DNA of 64,000 nt, from assembly GCF_013002715.1 (NCBI RefSeq), contig NZ_JABENB010000002.1, positions 186,001 to 250,000 of the forward strand, in the 5' to 3' direction. Under the pieces are notes generated by a model. It saw nothing but the letters and a program-made list of their open reading frames with translations. It was not told where the DNA came from and did not search any database. This stretch comes from Flexivirga aerilata (lineage in GTDB: Bacteria > Actinomycetota > Actinomycetes > Actinomycetales > Dermatophilaceae). Of the stretch, positions 44,897-54,397 are shown piece after piece (position 1 is the stretch's first letter; each line of letters starts with the position of its first letter). The translations under genes were made by a program, and so were the position numbers.

Positions 44897-46063
44897 GTGA
44901 GTCAGACCGACGACCTCTACCCGCTGTTCAAGACCTCCGAGGACCACGACGCGCTCCGCGACGCCGTGCGTGCCGTCGCCGAGGACAAGATCGCCCCGCA
45001 CGCCGCGGAGGTCGACGAGAAGAGCGAGTTCCCGCAGGCTGCGCTGGATGCCCTTGTCGCCTCCGACTTCCACGCGCCGCACATCGCCGAGGAGTATGAC
45101 GGCGTCGGCGCCGACGCGCTCGCGACCTGCATCGTGATCGAGGAGGTCGCCCGGGCGTGCGCGTCGTCCTCGCTGATCCCGGCGGTCAACAAGCTCGGCT
45201 CGATGCCGGTGATCCTGGCCGCGAACGACGAGATCAAGAGCAAGTACCTCCCGCCGGTCGCCCGCGGCGAGGCGATGTTCTCCTACGGTCTGTCCGAGCG
45301 GGAGGCGGGCTCCGACACCGCGTCGATGCGGTGCAAGGCGATCGCGGACGGCGACGACTTCGTGCTGAACGGCCAGAAGTCGTGGATCACCAACGCCGGC
45401 GTCTCGCAGTTCTACACGGTGCTCGCGGTCACCGACCCCGCCGGCGAGCGCGGCCGCAACATCAGCGCGTTCGTGGTGGAGAAGTCCGACGAGGGCTTCG
45501 GCTTCGGTGAGCCCGAGCGCAAGCTCGGCATCAAGGGCTCGCCGACCCGGGAGCTGCACTTCGACAACTGCCGCATCCCCGGCGACCGGATGGTCGGCAA
45601 CCCTGGCGAGGGCCTGAAGATCGCGCTGCGCACCCTCGACCACACCCGCGTCACGATCGGCGCCCAGGCGGTCGGCATCGCCCAGGGGGCGCTCGACTAC
45701 GCGATCGGCTACGTCAAGGAGCGCAAGCAGTTCGGCAAGGCGATCGCGGAGTTCCAGGGGCTGCAGTTCATGCTCGCCGACATGGCGATGAAGCTGGAGA
45801 CCGCGCGGCAGATGGTCTACGTCGCCGCGGCCAAGTCCGAGCGCGGCGACGCCGACCTGCCGTTCTTCGGTGCGGCCGCCAAGTGCTACGCCTCGGACGT
45901 CGCGATGGAGATCACCACCGACGCGGTGCAGCTGCTCGGCGGCGCCGGCTACGTCAAGGACCACCCGGTGGAGCGGATGATGCGCGACGCCAAGATCACC
46001 CAGATCTACGAGGGCACCAACCAGATCCAGCGCATGGTGATGGCGCGCCAGCTGCTGAAGTAG
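44897..46063 (+). CDS. acyl-CoA dehydrogenase, FadE25-like
   Basis: A 388-aa acyl-CoA dehydrogenase. It shows YGLSEREAGSDTASM, KSWITNAG, ERKLGIKGSPTRELHFDNC, and QLLGGAGYVKDHPVERMMRD. The catalytic Glu372 is in YEGTNQIQR, the short/medium-chain position. Position next to purE/purK matches fadE25 (Rv3274c) of M. tuberculosis. It stands alone: divergent from the sugar dehydrogenase with ~200 bp between, which hold only a likely promoter (AT-richer GAGATTATG at about 44832), and followed by a hairpin terminator. Confidence 0.94.
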   Translation: MSQTDDLYPLFKTSEDHDALRDAVRAVAEDKIAPHAAEVDEKSEFPQAALDALVASDFHAPHIAEEYDGVGADALATCIVIEEVARACASSSLIPAVNKLGSMPVILAANDEIKSKYLPPVARGEAMFSYGLSEREAGSDTASMRCKAIADGDDFVLNGQKSWITNAGVSQFYTVLAVTDPAGERGRNISAFVVEKSDEGFGFGEPERKLGIKGSPTRELHFDNCRIPGDRMVGNPGEGLKIALRTLDHTRVTIGAQAVGIAQGALDYAIGYVKERKQFGKAIAEFQGLQFMLADMAMKLETARQMVYVAAAKSERGDADLPFFGAAAKCYASDVAMEITTDAVQLLGGAGYVKDHPVERMMRDAKITQIYEGTNQIQRMVMARQLLK

Positions 46064-46079
46064 GGCCGGCTCGTACGAC

Positions 46080-46181
46080 GCGCCCGGAGGCGACCCGAGA
46101 GGTCACTTCCGGGCGCGTTTGTCGTATGCCGGCGCCTGCGACCGACCTGAGAGGTCACTTCCGGGTGCACTCGTATGCCGG
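46080..46181. terminator. hairpin and 48-bp direct duplication between convergent genes
   Basis: GCGCCCGGA (46080-46088) and TCCGGGCGC (46108-46116) form a 9-bp stem followed by GTTTGT, a likely terminator for the acyl-CoA dehydrogenase. A related copy of the sequence from GCGACC through GTATGCCGG follows (46090-46132 and 46138-46181), about 48 bp apart and about 85 percent alike by eye. Confidence 0.6.
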
Positions 46182-46193
46182 GGCGGCCGCCCG

Positions 46194-47606
46194 CTACTGG
46201 CTGACGCTGATCGACCGGTCGTTGTTGAGGTCGTCGAAGAGTTTCTTCGCGCGGGAGCTGTCCCACAACACGCCGGATTCGCCGCCGACGTAGTAGTTGG
46301 CGTCGGCCACCGGCACCTGCACCGACTGGCCGCCGCTGGTGATGCCCTTGAGCGTCCACATGATCTTGAGCGCGCGGAGCGGCGACATGCCTTGGTCGAC
46401 CGCGATGCCCTGGGCGCCGGACTCGCCGACGCTCTTCAGCCGCCACGGCACGAGCAGGTTGGCCGGGCTCGCGACCTTCTTCATCAGCGCACCGAGGAAC
46501 TCGCGCTGGTGCTGGGCGCGGGCGAGGTCGCCGGTGGCGAAGGCGTGCCGCGACCGCACGTAACCCAGGGCGTCGGCGCCCTGGAGGTTCTGGCATCCCT
46601 TCGGCAGGTTGATGTGCGCGTAGGGGTCGTTGACCGCCTCCGGCAGGCACATCCGCACGCCGCCGACCGCGTCGACGACGCCGGCGAAGCCGCCGAAGCC
46701 GATTTCCATGTAGTTGTCGACCCGCAGCCCGGTGGCCTGCTCCACGGTCTGCACCAGCAGCTTCGGGCCGCCGATCGAGAACGCGGAGTTGATCTTGTTG
46801 CGGCCGTGGCCGGGGATCTGCACCCAGCTGTCGCGCTGCATGCTGATCAGCGTCGGCTTCCCGCTGTCGGGCACGTGCAGCAGCATGATCGAGTCGGTGC
46901 GCGACGTGCCGCCGCCCACGTTGCTGCCGCCGGTGCGCAGCTTCTTGGCCTCTGCACTGGTCATGCCGGCGCGGGAGTCCGAGCCGACGAGCAGCACGTT
47001 GGTGCCCTTCCCGCCACCGGGCCGATCGCCGGCGGGGAACGCGTCGACCTTGCGCACCTTGCCCCACGCGGACAGGCCGGCCCAGACCAGCAGCCCGGCC
47101 CAGAGCGCGACGATCACCGCGAGTACGACGAGCACCCGCAGCCAGGTCCGCTTGCGACGCGGCGGGCGGGTGGCGGCCGGCGGCGTCGTGTCGGGGCGTG
47201 GTCCGCGCGGCCCCCGCGGTCCGTCCGGACCCGGCGGGCGACCGGGACCACCCGGACCACCCGGGCGGCCAGGTCCACCCGAACCACCCGGCCCCCCCGG
47301 GCGGCCCGGACCACCCGGCCGCTGCGCGGGCATCGGCACCCCGTCCTGCGGGTAGGACGCGGGCCGGGTCGGCATGACCCGCGTCGAGTCGTAGGCAGGC
47401 GGCGCGGGCGCCGGCTCCTCCCGGCGCGGCGGTCGGGCACCCGGTAGCGGCGCTTGCCGCCGCTCGTCCGCGCCCGGGCGCACCGGGATCTGCTGCGGCT
47501 CCTCCGCCGGGCGTCGGCGAGGTCGCCGCGGGGCGTCCTTGCCTCGTCGGGTGTCGATGATGATCGGCTCGTCGTCGTCCGGCACCGGACGAGGGTAACG
47601 TCCCAT
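46194..47606 (-). CDS. LytR-CpsA-Psr (LCP) family glycopolymer transferase
   Basis: A 470-aa LCP protein that attaches lipid-linked glycopolymers to peptidoglycan outside the membrane. Residues 1-150 are a cytosolic, disordered tail rich in Arg/Pro, including a run of Gly-x-Pro triplets (about 95-135) like a short collagen segment. One span follows at about 155-180 (TWLRVLVVLAVIVALWAGLL). The LCP domain has TNVLLVGSDSRAG, GGTSRTDSIMLLHV (phosphate/metal Asp), SMQRDSWV, and GYVRSRHAF with the prenyl-phosphate arginines. It corresponds to Rv3267 of M. tuberculosis. The start is the ATG beginning MGRYPRPVPDDD. It is divergent from a GT2 gene. Confidence 0.93.
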   Translation of the reverse strand: MGRYPRPVPDDDEPIIIDTRRGKDAPRRPRRRPAEEPQQIPVRPGADERRQAPLPGARPPRREEPAPAPPAYDSTRVMPTRPASYPQDGVPMPAQRPGGPGRPGGPGGSGGPGRPGGPGGPGRPPGPDGPRGPRGPRPDTTPPAATRPPRRKRTWLRVLVVLAVIVALWAGLLVWAGLSAWGKVRKVDAFPAGDRPGGGKGTNVLLVGSDSRAGMTSAEAKKLRTGGSNVGGGTSRTDSIMLLHVPDSGKPTLISMQRDSWVQIPGHGRNKINSAFSIGGPKLLVQTVEQATGLRVDNYMEIGFGGFAGVVDAVGGVRMCLPEAVNDPYAHINLPKGCQNLQGADALGYVRSRHAFATGDLARAQHQREFLGALMKKVASPANLLVPWRLKSVGESGAQGIAVDQGMSPLRALKIMWTLKGITSGGQSVQVPVADANYYVGGESGVLWDSSRAKKLFDDLNNDRSISVSQ

Positions 47607-47634
47607 GCTGGGTGTCTCATGTAGCCTGGAGAGC

Positions 47635-48654
47635 GTGCCCAAATCCGAAACACCCTCCGCTGACGGCGTTTCGGTGATCATGCCGATCCTCGACGAGGAG
47701 CGGCATCTGGCCGAGTCGGTGGCCGCCGTCCTCGCGCAGGACGTGCCGTGCCCGCTGGAGGTCATCCTCGCGCTGGGACCGTCCGGCGACCGCACCGACG
47801 AGGTCGCCGAGGCGCTCGCGAGGGCCGACGACCGGGTCACACTGGTGGCCAACCCGAGCGGGCGCACCCCCGAAGGACTCAACGCCGCGATCGGCGCCGC
47901 GTCATACGACGTGGTCGCGCGGGTGGACGGTCACGGGATCCTCTCCGACGGTTATCTGGCCACGGCGCTGCGCACTCTTGCCGAGACCGAGGCGGCCAAC
48001 GTCGGCGGCATCATGGACGCCGAGGGCACCACCGACTTCGAGCGCGCGGTCGCGGTGGCGATGAAGTCCAAGCTCGGCGTCGGGGGAGTGAAGTTCAAGC
48101 AGGGCGGCGCGGCCGGTCCGGCCGACACCGTCTACCTCGGCGTCTTCCGGCGGTCCTGGCTGGACAAGGTCGGCGGCTACGACCCGCGCTTCACCCGCGC
48201 CCAGGACTGGGAGATGAACTACCGCATCCGGTCCGCCGGGGGCGCGGTGTGGTTCACCCCGCAGCTCAAGGTCACCTACCGGCCGCGCGGCTCCTTCCGC
48301 GCCCTCGCGCGGCAATATCGGCAGTACGGCCAGTGGCGCCGCGTCGTCGCCCGGCAGCACAAGGGGTCGATCAACGCCCGCTACCTGGCCCCGCCCACGG
48401 CGCTGGTCGCGATCGCGGTCGGCACCGTCGGCGGGTTCGTATGGCGCCCGCTCTGGGTGGTTCCGGCCGGCTACCTCGGGGCCATCACCGCCGGTGGCGC
48501 CGCCATCTCGCGCGGTGCCGGCCCGGCGGTGCGGGTGCGGGTGCCCCCGGTCCTTGCGACCATGCACCTCAGCTGGGGCTGGGGCTTCCTGACCAGTCGC
48601 ATCCGTCTCACCGAAGACGTTCAGCGGACGTCCAGTGACCGGCGGGTAGCCTGA
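47635..48654 (+). CDS. family 2 glycosyltransferase, membrane-associated
   Basis: A 339-aa GT-A enzyme. It has VSVIMPILDEERHLAESVAAVLAQ at the N-terminus, a DxD-like RVDGHG near 100, and YLGVFRRSWLDKVGGYDPRF, AQDWEMNYRIR (acceptor ED) in the catalytic half. One or two hydrophobic helices near 250-290 fix it to the membrane. It resembles enzymes that extend cell-wall or exported glycans. The GTG at 47635 has GGAG upstream. It leads a same-strand series with the ABC exporter, 58 bp on. Confidence 0.9.
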   Translation: MPKSETPSADGVSVIMPILDEERHLAESVAAVLAQDVPCPLEVILALGPSGDRTDEVAEALARADDRVTLVANPSGRTPEGLNAAIGAASYDVVARVDGHGILSDGYLATALRTLAETEAANVGGIMDAEGTTDFERAVAVAMKSKLGVGGVKFKQGGAAGPADTVYLGVFRRSWLDKVGGYDPRFTRAQDWEMNYRIRSAGGAVWFTPQLKVTYRPRGSFRALARQYRQYGQWRRVVARQHKGSINARYLAPPTALVAIAVGTVGGFVWRPLWVVPAGYLGAITAGGAAISRGAGPAVRVRVPPVLATMHLSWGWGFLTSRIRLTEDVQRTSSDRRVA

Positions 48655-48712
48655 CGACGCTCCAGTCCGGGCGCGCCCCGCGCCATACCGACCGACGATC
48701 AACGAGGAACCG

Positions 48713-49540
48713 ATGAACATGGCTGTGCGCCTACGGCGCATCGTCGAGCACCGCAAGGTGCTCTGGACGCTGGTCAAGCGCGACCTGCGGGTGCGATACG
48801 CCCGCAGTGTGCTCGGTTACCTCTGGACGCTGATCGACCCGCTGGCGATGGCGCTGGTCTACTGGTTCGTCTTCGGCGTGATCTACAAGACCCGCTCGGA
48901 GCTGAGCAGTGACGGTGCGCCGTTCGTGCTCTTCCTGGTGGCCGGGCTGCTGCCGTGGAACTGGTTCAACATGTCGATCAACGAGTCCGCCCGGGCGCTG
49001 TATGCCGAGCGACTGCTCGTCCGGTCCACCAACCTGCCGCGCGAGCTGTGGGTGATCCGGCTGGTGATCGCCAAGGGCATCGAGTTCGTTATGTCGCTGC
49101 CGATCCTCATCGGGTTCATGCTCTACTTCCGCTTCGGCACCGACCAGATCTACATCCACCCGGAGAAGTTCCTCTACTGGATCCCGGCGCTGGTGCTGGA
49201 GTTCCTGCTCTGTGTGGGGCTCGGCTTCGTGATGGCGCCGGTGACCGCCCTGGTCGACGACTTCGTCCGGCTGGTGCGGATCGGCTTGCGGGTGCTGTTC
49301 TATCTGACCCCGATCGTGTACTCGACGCAGATCCTCTCCGATCGCGCGCCGTGGGCGCGGCACATCCAGCAGTTCAACCCGCTGACCGGCATCAACGACA
49401 TGTTCCGGCAGGTCTTCCTCACCCACGTCACCCCCGACTACCACGCCTGGATCTTCGCCGCGGTGGTCACCGTCTTCTGGTTGTTCGTCGGCATGTGGGT
49501 GTTCAAGAAGCTCGAACCGGCGGTTCTGAAGGAGATCTGA
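48713..49540 (+). CDS. polysaccharide ABC exporter, permease (Wzm/TagG type)
   Basis: A 275-aa ABC-2 permease with six predicted spans. The N-terminal amphipathic LVKRDLRVRYARSVLGYLWT is the TagG/Wzm signature, and LNPLTG-type NPLTGINDMFR lies near the end. It exports lipid-linked wall glycopolymer such as teichoic-acid-like chains across the membrane. AGGAA lies just upstream of the ATG. It is one base from the ATPase gene. Confidence 0.94.
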   Translation: MNMAVRLRRIVEHRKVLWTLVKRDLRVRYARSVLGYLWTLIDPLAMALVYWFVFGVIYKTRSELSSDGAPFVLFLVAGLLPWNWFNMSINESARALYAERLLVRSTNLPRELWVIRLVIAKGIEFVMSLPILIGFMLYFRFGTDQIYIHPEKFLYWIPALVLEFLLCVGLGFVMAPVTALVDDFVRLVRIGLRVLFYLTPIVYSTQILSDRAPWARHIQQFNPLTGINDMFRQVFLTHVTPDYHAWIFAAVVTVFWLFVGMWVFKKLEPAVLKEI

Positions 49541-49541
49541 G

Positions 49542-50591
49542 ATGTCCGACGCCACCCCGCAACTCGGCCCGGTCGGCGACCTCGTCCTGGGCGAGAACGG
49601 CAAGCCGCGCTGGCGCCCCGAGCGTCGGCCGAACGACCCGCCCGGCTACGACCCCGAGCACAAGCGCACCCTTGCCGACTACCACTTCCCGCCGGTGCCG
49701 AGCACCGTCGACTGGAAGTCGCAGCCCGGCGAACCGGTGATCGAGGTCGAAAACCTCGGCATCGAGTTCCTGCGCGGGCGCAAGCGCAACCTGTCGCTGC
49801 GCGAGATCGTCTTCCGCGGGGGCAGCGCGCACGACCGGGAGACGTTCTGGGCGCTGCGCAATCTCAACTTCACGGTGGGCCGCGGCGAGGCCGTCGGCCT
49901 GGTCGGCGGCAACGGCGGCGGCAAGTCCACCTTGCTGAAGATGATCGCCGGGACTCTGTTGCCCGACGAGGGTCGCGCGCTCGTCCGCGACGGCGTCGCC
50001 CCGCTGATCGAGCTGACCGGTGGCTTTATCGGGGAGCTCTCGGCCCGGGAGAACGTCTACCTCACCGCCGGCCTGCACGGGATGTCCCGTGAGGAGATCG
50101 ACGAGCGCTTCGACGACATCGTCGACTTCGCCGGACCGCAGGTGCGAGCCGGGCTCGACGTGCCCTACCGGCACTTCAGCTCCGGTATGCAGGTGCGGCT
50201 CGGCTTCGCGGTCATCACCTGCCTCGACGAGCCGATCATCCTCGTCGACGAGGTGCTCGCCGTCGGCGACGCCGCGTTCCGCGAGAAGTGCTACAACCGC
50301 ATGGAGAACCTGCTCGACCAGGGGCGCACGCTCTTCCTGGTCTCGCACTCCTCCGGCGACCTCCTGCGGTTCTGCACCCGCGGCCTCTACCTCAACGGCG
50401 GCGAACTCGTCGGCGACGGACCGATGGACGAGATCATGGACCGCTACATGAGCGACCTCATGGGCAAGGCGCACCAGAGCCCGACCCCGGAGGAGATGGC
50501 CGACCAGCGGCTGGCGCGGGAGGACGGTCAGATCAAGCGCCGGCTGCAGCGGGAAGAGGACCGCCGGGCGCGGCTGGGTAGCACCATCTGA
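49542..50591 (+). CDS. polysaccharide ABC exporter, ATPase (Wzt/TagH type)
   Basis: A 349-aa ATP-binding subunit. Walker A is GGNGGGKST (the usual GxNGAGKST with Gly for Ala), signature HFSSGMQVRLGF, Walker B IILVDEVLAVGD, and H-loop LVSHSSGD. An ~65-residue N-terminal extension (PNDPPGYDPEHKRTLADYHF) precedes the ABC domain, and a charged C-terminal helix follows. There is no Wzt-C carbohydrate-binding domain, so chain-terminus recognition is unlikely. Its start is 2 bp after the permease stop. Confidence 0.94.
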   Translation: MSDATPQLGPVGDLVLGENGKPRWRPERRPNDPPGYDPEHKRTLADYHFPPVPSTVDWKSQPGEPVIEVENLGIEFLRGRKRNLSLREIVFRGGSAHDRETFWALRNLNFTVGRGEAVGLVGGNGGGKSTLLKMIAGTLLPDEGRALVRDGVAPLIELTGGFIGELSARENVYLTAGLHGMSREEIDERFDDIVDFAGPQVRAGLDVPYRHFSSGMQVRLGFAVITCLDEPIILVDEVLAVGDAAFREKCYNRMENLLDQGRTLFLVSHSSGDLLRFCTRGLYLNGGELVGDGPMDEIMDRYMSDLMGKAHQSPTPEEMADQRLAREDGQIKRRLQREEDRRARLGSTI

Positions 50592-50666
50592 CCCGCTGGC
50601 CGACCTGCTGACTCGCTCGCAGACCTGCTGACCTGACCTGCTGACCGTCAAGCTGCCGCGGGGCGC

Positions 50667-51293
50667 TCAGAGCAGGGGCGCGGCGGTCTTGTCGCGAACC
50701 TCGTCCTCGGTGACGCCGTCGGCCACCTCGACGAGTTTCAGCCCGTCCGGGGTCACGTCGATGACTGCGAGGTCGGTGATGATCCGCTGCACGACCTGCT
50801 TGCCGGTGAGCGGCAGCGAGCACTCGGCGAGGATCTTGGCCGAGCCGTCCTTGGCGACGTGCTCCATGAGGACGATGACCTTGCGGGCGCCGTGCACCAG
50901 GTCCATCGCGCCGCCCATGCCCTTGACCATCTTGCCGGGGATCATCCAGTTGGCGATGTCCCCGGTCTGCGACACCTGCATGGCGCCGAGGATGGCTGCG
51001 TCGACCTTGCCGCCGCGGATCATGCCGAAGCTGGTGGCGGAGTCGAAGATCGACGCGCCGCGGCGCAGCGTGACGGTCTCCTTGCCGGCGTTGATCAGGT
51101 CGGGGTCGACCTGATCGGCGGTCGGGTAGGCGCCGACGCCGAGAAGGCCGTTCTCGGACTGCAGCACCAGCTCGACGTCGTCGGCCACGAAGTTGGGCAC
51201 CAGGGTCGGCAGACCGATCCCGAGGTTGACGTAGTCGCCGTCGGCGAGCTCGCGGGCCGCGCGGGCGGCCATCTCGTTGCGGGTGAGCGCCAT
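50667..51293 (-). CDS. scoB: 3-oxoacid CoA-transferase subunit B
   Basis: A 208-aa beta subunit. The catalytic glutamate is in LQSENGLLG (SENG motif), with [12 protein letters not shown] at the N-terminus and [26 protein letters not shown], as in succinyl-CoA:3-ketoacid (or acetate:acetoacetyl) CoA-transferases. It activates acetoacetate or 3-oxoadipate with CoA from succinyl-CoA. It follows subunit A with a 2-bp gap. The ATG at 51293 gives the normal N-terminus. Confidence 0.95.
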   Translation of the reverse strand: MALTRNEMAARAARELADGDYVNLGIGLPTLVPNFVADDVELVLQSENGLLGVGAYPTADQVDPDLINAGKETVTLRRGASIFDSATSFGMIRGGKVDAAILGAMQVSQTGDIANWMIPGKMVKGMGGAMDLVHGARKVIVLMEHVAKDGSAKILAECSLPLTGKQVVQRIITDLAVIDVTPDGLKLVEVADGVTEDEVRDKTAAPLL

Positions 51294-51295
51294 GT

Positions 51296-52069
51296 CTACT
51301 GACCGTCCTTGGTGGTGACCTTCTCGATGCGCTTGTCGGCGGCCTGCTCGGGGGTCAGGGCGACCACGCGCTGCACGTAGATGCCGGGCAGGTGCACCTC
51401 GTCGGGCTCGATGTCGCCCGGATCGACCAGCTGCTCGACCTCGGCGATCGTCAGCCGGCCGGCCATCGCGCACAGCGGGTTGAAGTTGCGGGCGCTGGAG
51501 TGGAAGACCAGGTTGCCGTGCCGGTCGCCCTTGGCGGCGCGCACCAGCCCGAAGTCGGTGGCGATGGAGCGCTCGAGCACGTAGGGCCGGGTCTGGCCGA
51601 GGAAGTCGAAGTCGCGGGTCTCCTTCGGCGGGGACGCCAGCTCGACCGAGCCGTCGGCGGCATAGCGCCACGGCATGCCGCCGTCGGCGACCTGGGTGCC
51701 GACGCCGGTCGCGGTGTAGAACGCCGGGATGCCGGCGCCGCCGGCCCGCAGCTTCTCGGCGAGCGTGCCCTGCGGGGTCAGCTCGACCTCGAGCTCACCC
51801 TCGAGGTATTGCCGCGCGAACTCCTTGTTCTCGCCGACGTATGACGCGATGATGCGCCGAATCCGCTTGTCCCGCAGCAGGATTCCCAGACCCCAGTCGT
51901 CGACTCCGCAGTTGTTGGAGACGACCTCGAGGTCGGTCGCCGTGCCCTTGTGGAGAGCATCGATCAGCACGCTGGGGATGCCGCAGAGACCGAATCCACC
52001 GACCGCGAGCGAGGATCCGCTGGCGATGTCGGCGACGGCCTCGGCCGCGGAGGAGACAACCTTGTCCAT
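51296..52069 (-). CDS. scoA: 3-oxoacid CoA-transferase subunit A
   Basis: A 257-aa alpha subunit with the CoA-binding [16 protein letters not shown] near residue 24, [23 protein letters not shown], and [16 protein letters not shown]. With subunit B it forms the ketoacid CoA-transferase. Branched-chain catabolism by the genes at 13.7-16.5 kb could supply acetoacetate, but no direct link is visible. It lies 10 bp after the TIGR03089 gene on the same strand. Confidence 0.95.
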   Translation of the reverse strand: MDKVVSSAAEAVADIASGSSLAVGGFGLCGIPSVLIDALHKGTATDLEVVSNNCGVDDWGLGILLRDKRIRRIIASYVGENKEFARQYLEGELEVELTPQGTLAEKLRAGGAGIPAFYTATGVGTQVADGGMPWRYAADGSVELASPPKETRDFDFLGQTRPYVLERSIATDFGLVRAAKGDRHGNLVFHSSARNFNPLCAMAGRLTIAEVEQLVDPGDIEPDEVHLPGIYVQRVVALTPEQAADKRIEKVTTKDGQ

Positions 52070-52079
52070 GTGATGGAGA

Positions 52080-52715
52080 TTACAAGACGGTGGTCACGCC
52101 CTCGGCGGCGAGGCGGTCCTCCCGGCGGCTCGCGTCGGGGGAGCGCTGCAGCACCACCGACCCTCCGGCGAGCAGCACGCGCGCAGCCGTCGTGAGCAGC
52201 CCCGCGACCGGCGATTCGACGAGCACCCTTGTGCCGTGCGGGATTTCGGCTGCCGACACACCGGAGTAGGGCGTGGTCGCCGAGTTCGTGGCCGCGGCCA
52301 CGGTGGTGCCGTCGAACGCTCCCACGCCCTGCGGCGGCGCGTCGGGCATCGCCTGCAGCGGGCTGGCCGCGAGCGAGGCCGTGGGTTCGACGAGGTCGGC
52401 GCCGGCCGGGTCGGTGTCGAGCGCGACGACCGCGTCCGCGGCGCCGCCGGTCAGGTCGAGGGTCAGTCCCCGGGTCCAGGCGGCCAGCGCCCAGTAGACC
52501 GCTCGCCAGTGGTCCGGCGGTATGGCGAGGCCCACCACCTCACCGGGCTGCAGCGCGGCCTCGAGGTCGAGCCAGTTGCCGGCCTTGGCCACCCAGTTGC
52601 CGAGCGTGCGGGAGGACAGCTCGATCCGCTCGCCGGAGCTGTCGTCATACCAGGTGAGGAGTGGGCGGCCGGGGTCATCGGTCCGCAGCGCGGCACGCAG
52701 GTCGTCGGGGGTCAC
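52080..52715 (-). CDS. TIGR03089 family protein (truncated AMP-binding-like)
   Basis: A 211-aa protein of the actinobacterial TIGR03089 family. It resembles the N-terminal half of AMP-forming acyl ligases, with the conserved start (LRAALRTDDPGRPLLTWYDD, SGERIELSSRTLGNWVAK), but it lacks the P-loop and C-terminal lid, so it cannot be a full ligase. Function is unknown; in several genomes it lies beside LCP genes. GTG start at 52715. It is divergent from the cytidylyltransferase fusion, 41 bp away. Confidence 0.82.
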   Translation of the reverse strand: MTPDDLRAALRTDDPGRPLLTWYDDSSGERIELSSRTLGNWVAKAGNWLDLEAALQPGEVVGLAIPPDHWRAVYWALAAWTRGLTLDLTGGAADAVVALDTDPAGADLVEPTASLAASPLQAMPDAPPQGVGAFDGTTVAAATNSATTPYSGVSAAEIPHGTRVLVESPVAGLLTTAARVLLAGGSVVLQRSPDASRREDRLAAEGVTTVL

Positions 52716-52756
52716 CTGTGCACTGTAGGCAACCGGTGGGGATAGCGTCCTACCCC

Positions 52757-54397
52757 ATGCGCGTACGTGTGGTGATCCAGTCGCGGCTGTCCTCCAGCCG
52801 GTTGCCCGGCAAGGCGATGCTGACCCTGGCCGGGATGCCCGCGGTGGTGCTCGCCGCGCGCCGGGCCGGCAACTCCGGCCTCGAGGTGGTGGTCGCCACC
52901 AGCGACCAGTCCGACGACGACGTGCTGGCCGCAGCGGTGAGCGGCGCCGGGATCCCGGTGTTCCGCGGGTCGCTCCACGACCCGCTCGACCGCTTCGTCC
53001 GGGCGACCGACGACCTCGCCGACGACGACCTGGTGGTGCGGCTGACCGGGGACAACGCAGTGCCCGACGGAGAGTTCCTCGGCGAGCTGATCGACACGAT
53101 GACCGCGGCGGGGGAGGGCTACATCCGGGTGACGATGGCCGACATCTACGGCGTCGGCGCGGAGGTCATCCGGGTGGGGCTGCTGCGCGCCGCCGCGGCC
53201 GACGCGACCGACCCCTACGACCGCGAGCACGTCACGCCGTGGATCCGCCGGCACACCGATGATCTCGACTTCGTGCCGACCCTCGCGCCGGGCGACCCGG
53301 CCCGGGTGCGCTGCACGATCGACACCCTGCAGGACTACATCGTGGCCGCGACCGCGCTCGGCACCGTGGACGACGCGGTGTCCGCGCCGTGGCGCTCGCT
53401 GCTGCGGGCCTGGGCGGCCGCCGGGGGCAGGCTGCCGGAGCCGCTGGCCGGGGGCCGGGACAACGCGATCGGCCAGGGGCCGTGGGTGCTCGGTGCCGTC
53501 CAGATCGGCGTCGCCTACGGCGTCGCCAACCGCACCGGCCGGCCCGATCCGGTCGGCGCCGCCCGCATCCTCGCGATCGCCGCCGCGTCCGGTGTCACCC
53601 ACGTGGACACCGCCCGCGCGTACGGCGACAGCGAGAGCCGCATCGGCAGCTCCCTCGCGCACGGCCTGTCCGAACGCATCGGTGTCGTCACCAAGATCCG
53701 GCCCCTCGACGACCTGCCGGTCGACGCCGGTGCCGCGGCGGCCCGTGACGCGGTCGCCGCGTCGGTGCAGGAGTCGCTGCGACTGTTGCGGTCGAGCAGC
53801 GTCGGCGCTCTGCTGGTGCACCGCTGGGCTGACTGGTCCCGCGGCCAGGGCGGGGTCGCCGACGCGATGGTCCGCCTGCGCGAGGACGGCGTCGCGCGGG
53901 TGGTCGGCGTCTCGCTGTCCACCCCGCAGGAACTGCTCGAGGCGCTCGCCGACGACCGCGTCGGCTACGTGCAGTTGCCGTTCAACCTGCTCGATCGCCG
54001 GTGGGTCGGCCCGCGGATCCGGCAGGCGCTGCGCGACCGCCCCGACGTCGTCGTGACCGTGCGCAGCGTCTTCCTGCAGGGGCTGCTGGTCGGCAGTGCC
54101 GACGCCCGCTGGCCGGACAACGTGGAGGACGACCGCGCCCGTCTGGAGGAGGCGCTCGCCGCACTGGTCGCCGAGTTGGGCAGGGAGAGCCAGATCGACC
54201 TGGCCCTGGCCTATGTGCGGGGCCAGGACTTCGTGACGTCGGTCGTGCTCGGTGCCGAGTCGCCGGACCAGGTGCTGGAGCACGCGCGGCTGATGCAGCG
54301 AGAACCGTTGACACCAGCGCAGATCGAGCGGGTGCACGAGGTGCTCCCCGCCGGGAGTGCGACCCTGGTCGACCCGAGCAGTTGGAAGGTGGCGTGA
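52757..54397 (+). CDS. cytidylyltransferase (SpsF/PseF-like) fused to aldo/keto reductase
   Basis: A 546-aa two-domain protein. Residues 1-235 are a sugar nucleotidyltransferase of the SpsF/CMP-nonulosonate family: the nucleotide loop IQSRLSSSRLPGKAM at 7-21, RLTGDNAVPD near 98 (metal Asp), and REHVTPWIRRH. Residues about 244-546 are an aldo/keto reductase with a complete tetrad: HVDTARAYGDSE (Asp, Tyr), VTKIRP (Lys), LLVHRW (His). Joined domains suggest one activates and the other reduces the same nonulosonate or a precursor. It stands beside pseG, pseB and pseC homologues. The ATG at 52757 is the start; its stop overlaps the SDR gene by one base (TGATG). Confidence 0.88.
   Translation: MRVRVVIQSRLSSSRLPGKAMLTLAGMPAVVLAARRAGNSGLEVVVATSDQSDDDVLAAAVSGAGIPVFRGSLHDPLDRFVRATDDLADDDLVVRLTGDNAVPDGEFLGELIDTMTAAGEGYIRVTMADIYGVGAEVIRVGLLRAAAADATDPYDREHVTPWIRRHTDDLDFVPTLAPGDPARVRCTIDTLQDYIVAATALGTVDDAVSAPWRSLLRAWAAAGGRLPEPLAGGRDNAIGQGPWVLGAVQIGVAYGVANRTGRPDPVGAARILAIAAASGVTHVDTARAYGDSESRIGSSLAHGLSERIGVVTKIRPLDDLPVDAGAAAARDAVAASVQESLRLLRSSSVGALLVHRWADWSRGQGGVADAMVRLREDGVARVVGVSLSTPQELLEALADDRVGYVQLPFNLLDRRWVGPRIRQALRDRPDVVVTVRSVFLQGLLVGSADARWPDNVEDDRARLEEALAALVAELGRESQIDLALAYVRGQDFVTSVVLGAESPDQVLEHARLMQREPLTPAQIERVHEVLPAGSATLVDPSSWKVA

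Noticed and set aside
50592..50666. Regulatory repeat of GACCTGCTGAC
   Set aside because: Three loose copies in a 75-bp gap between convergent genes look like slippage of a simple sequence, with no promoter nearby.
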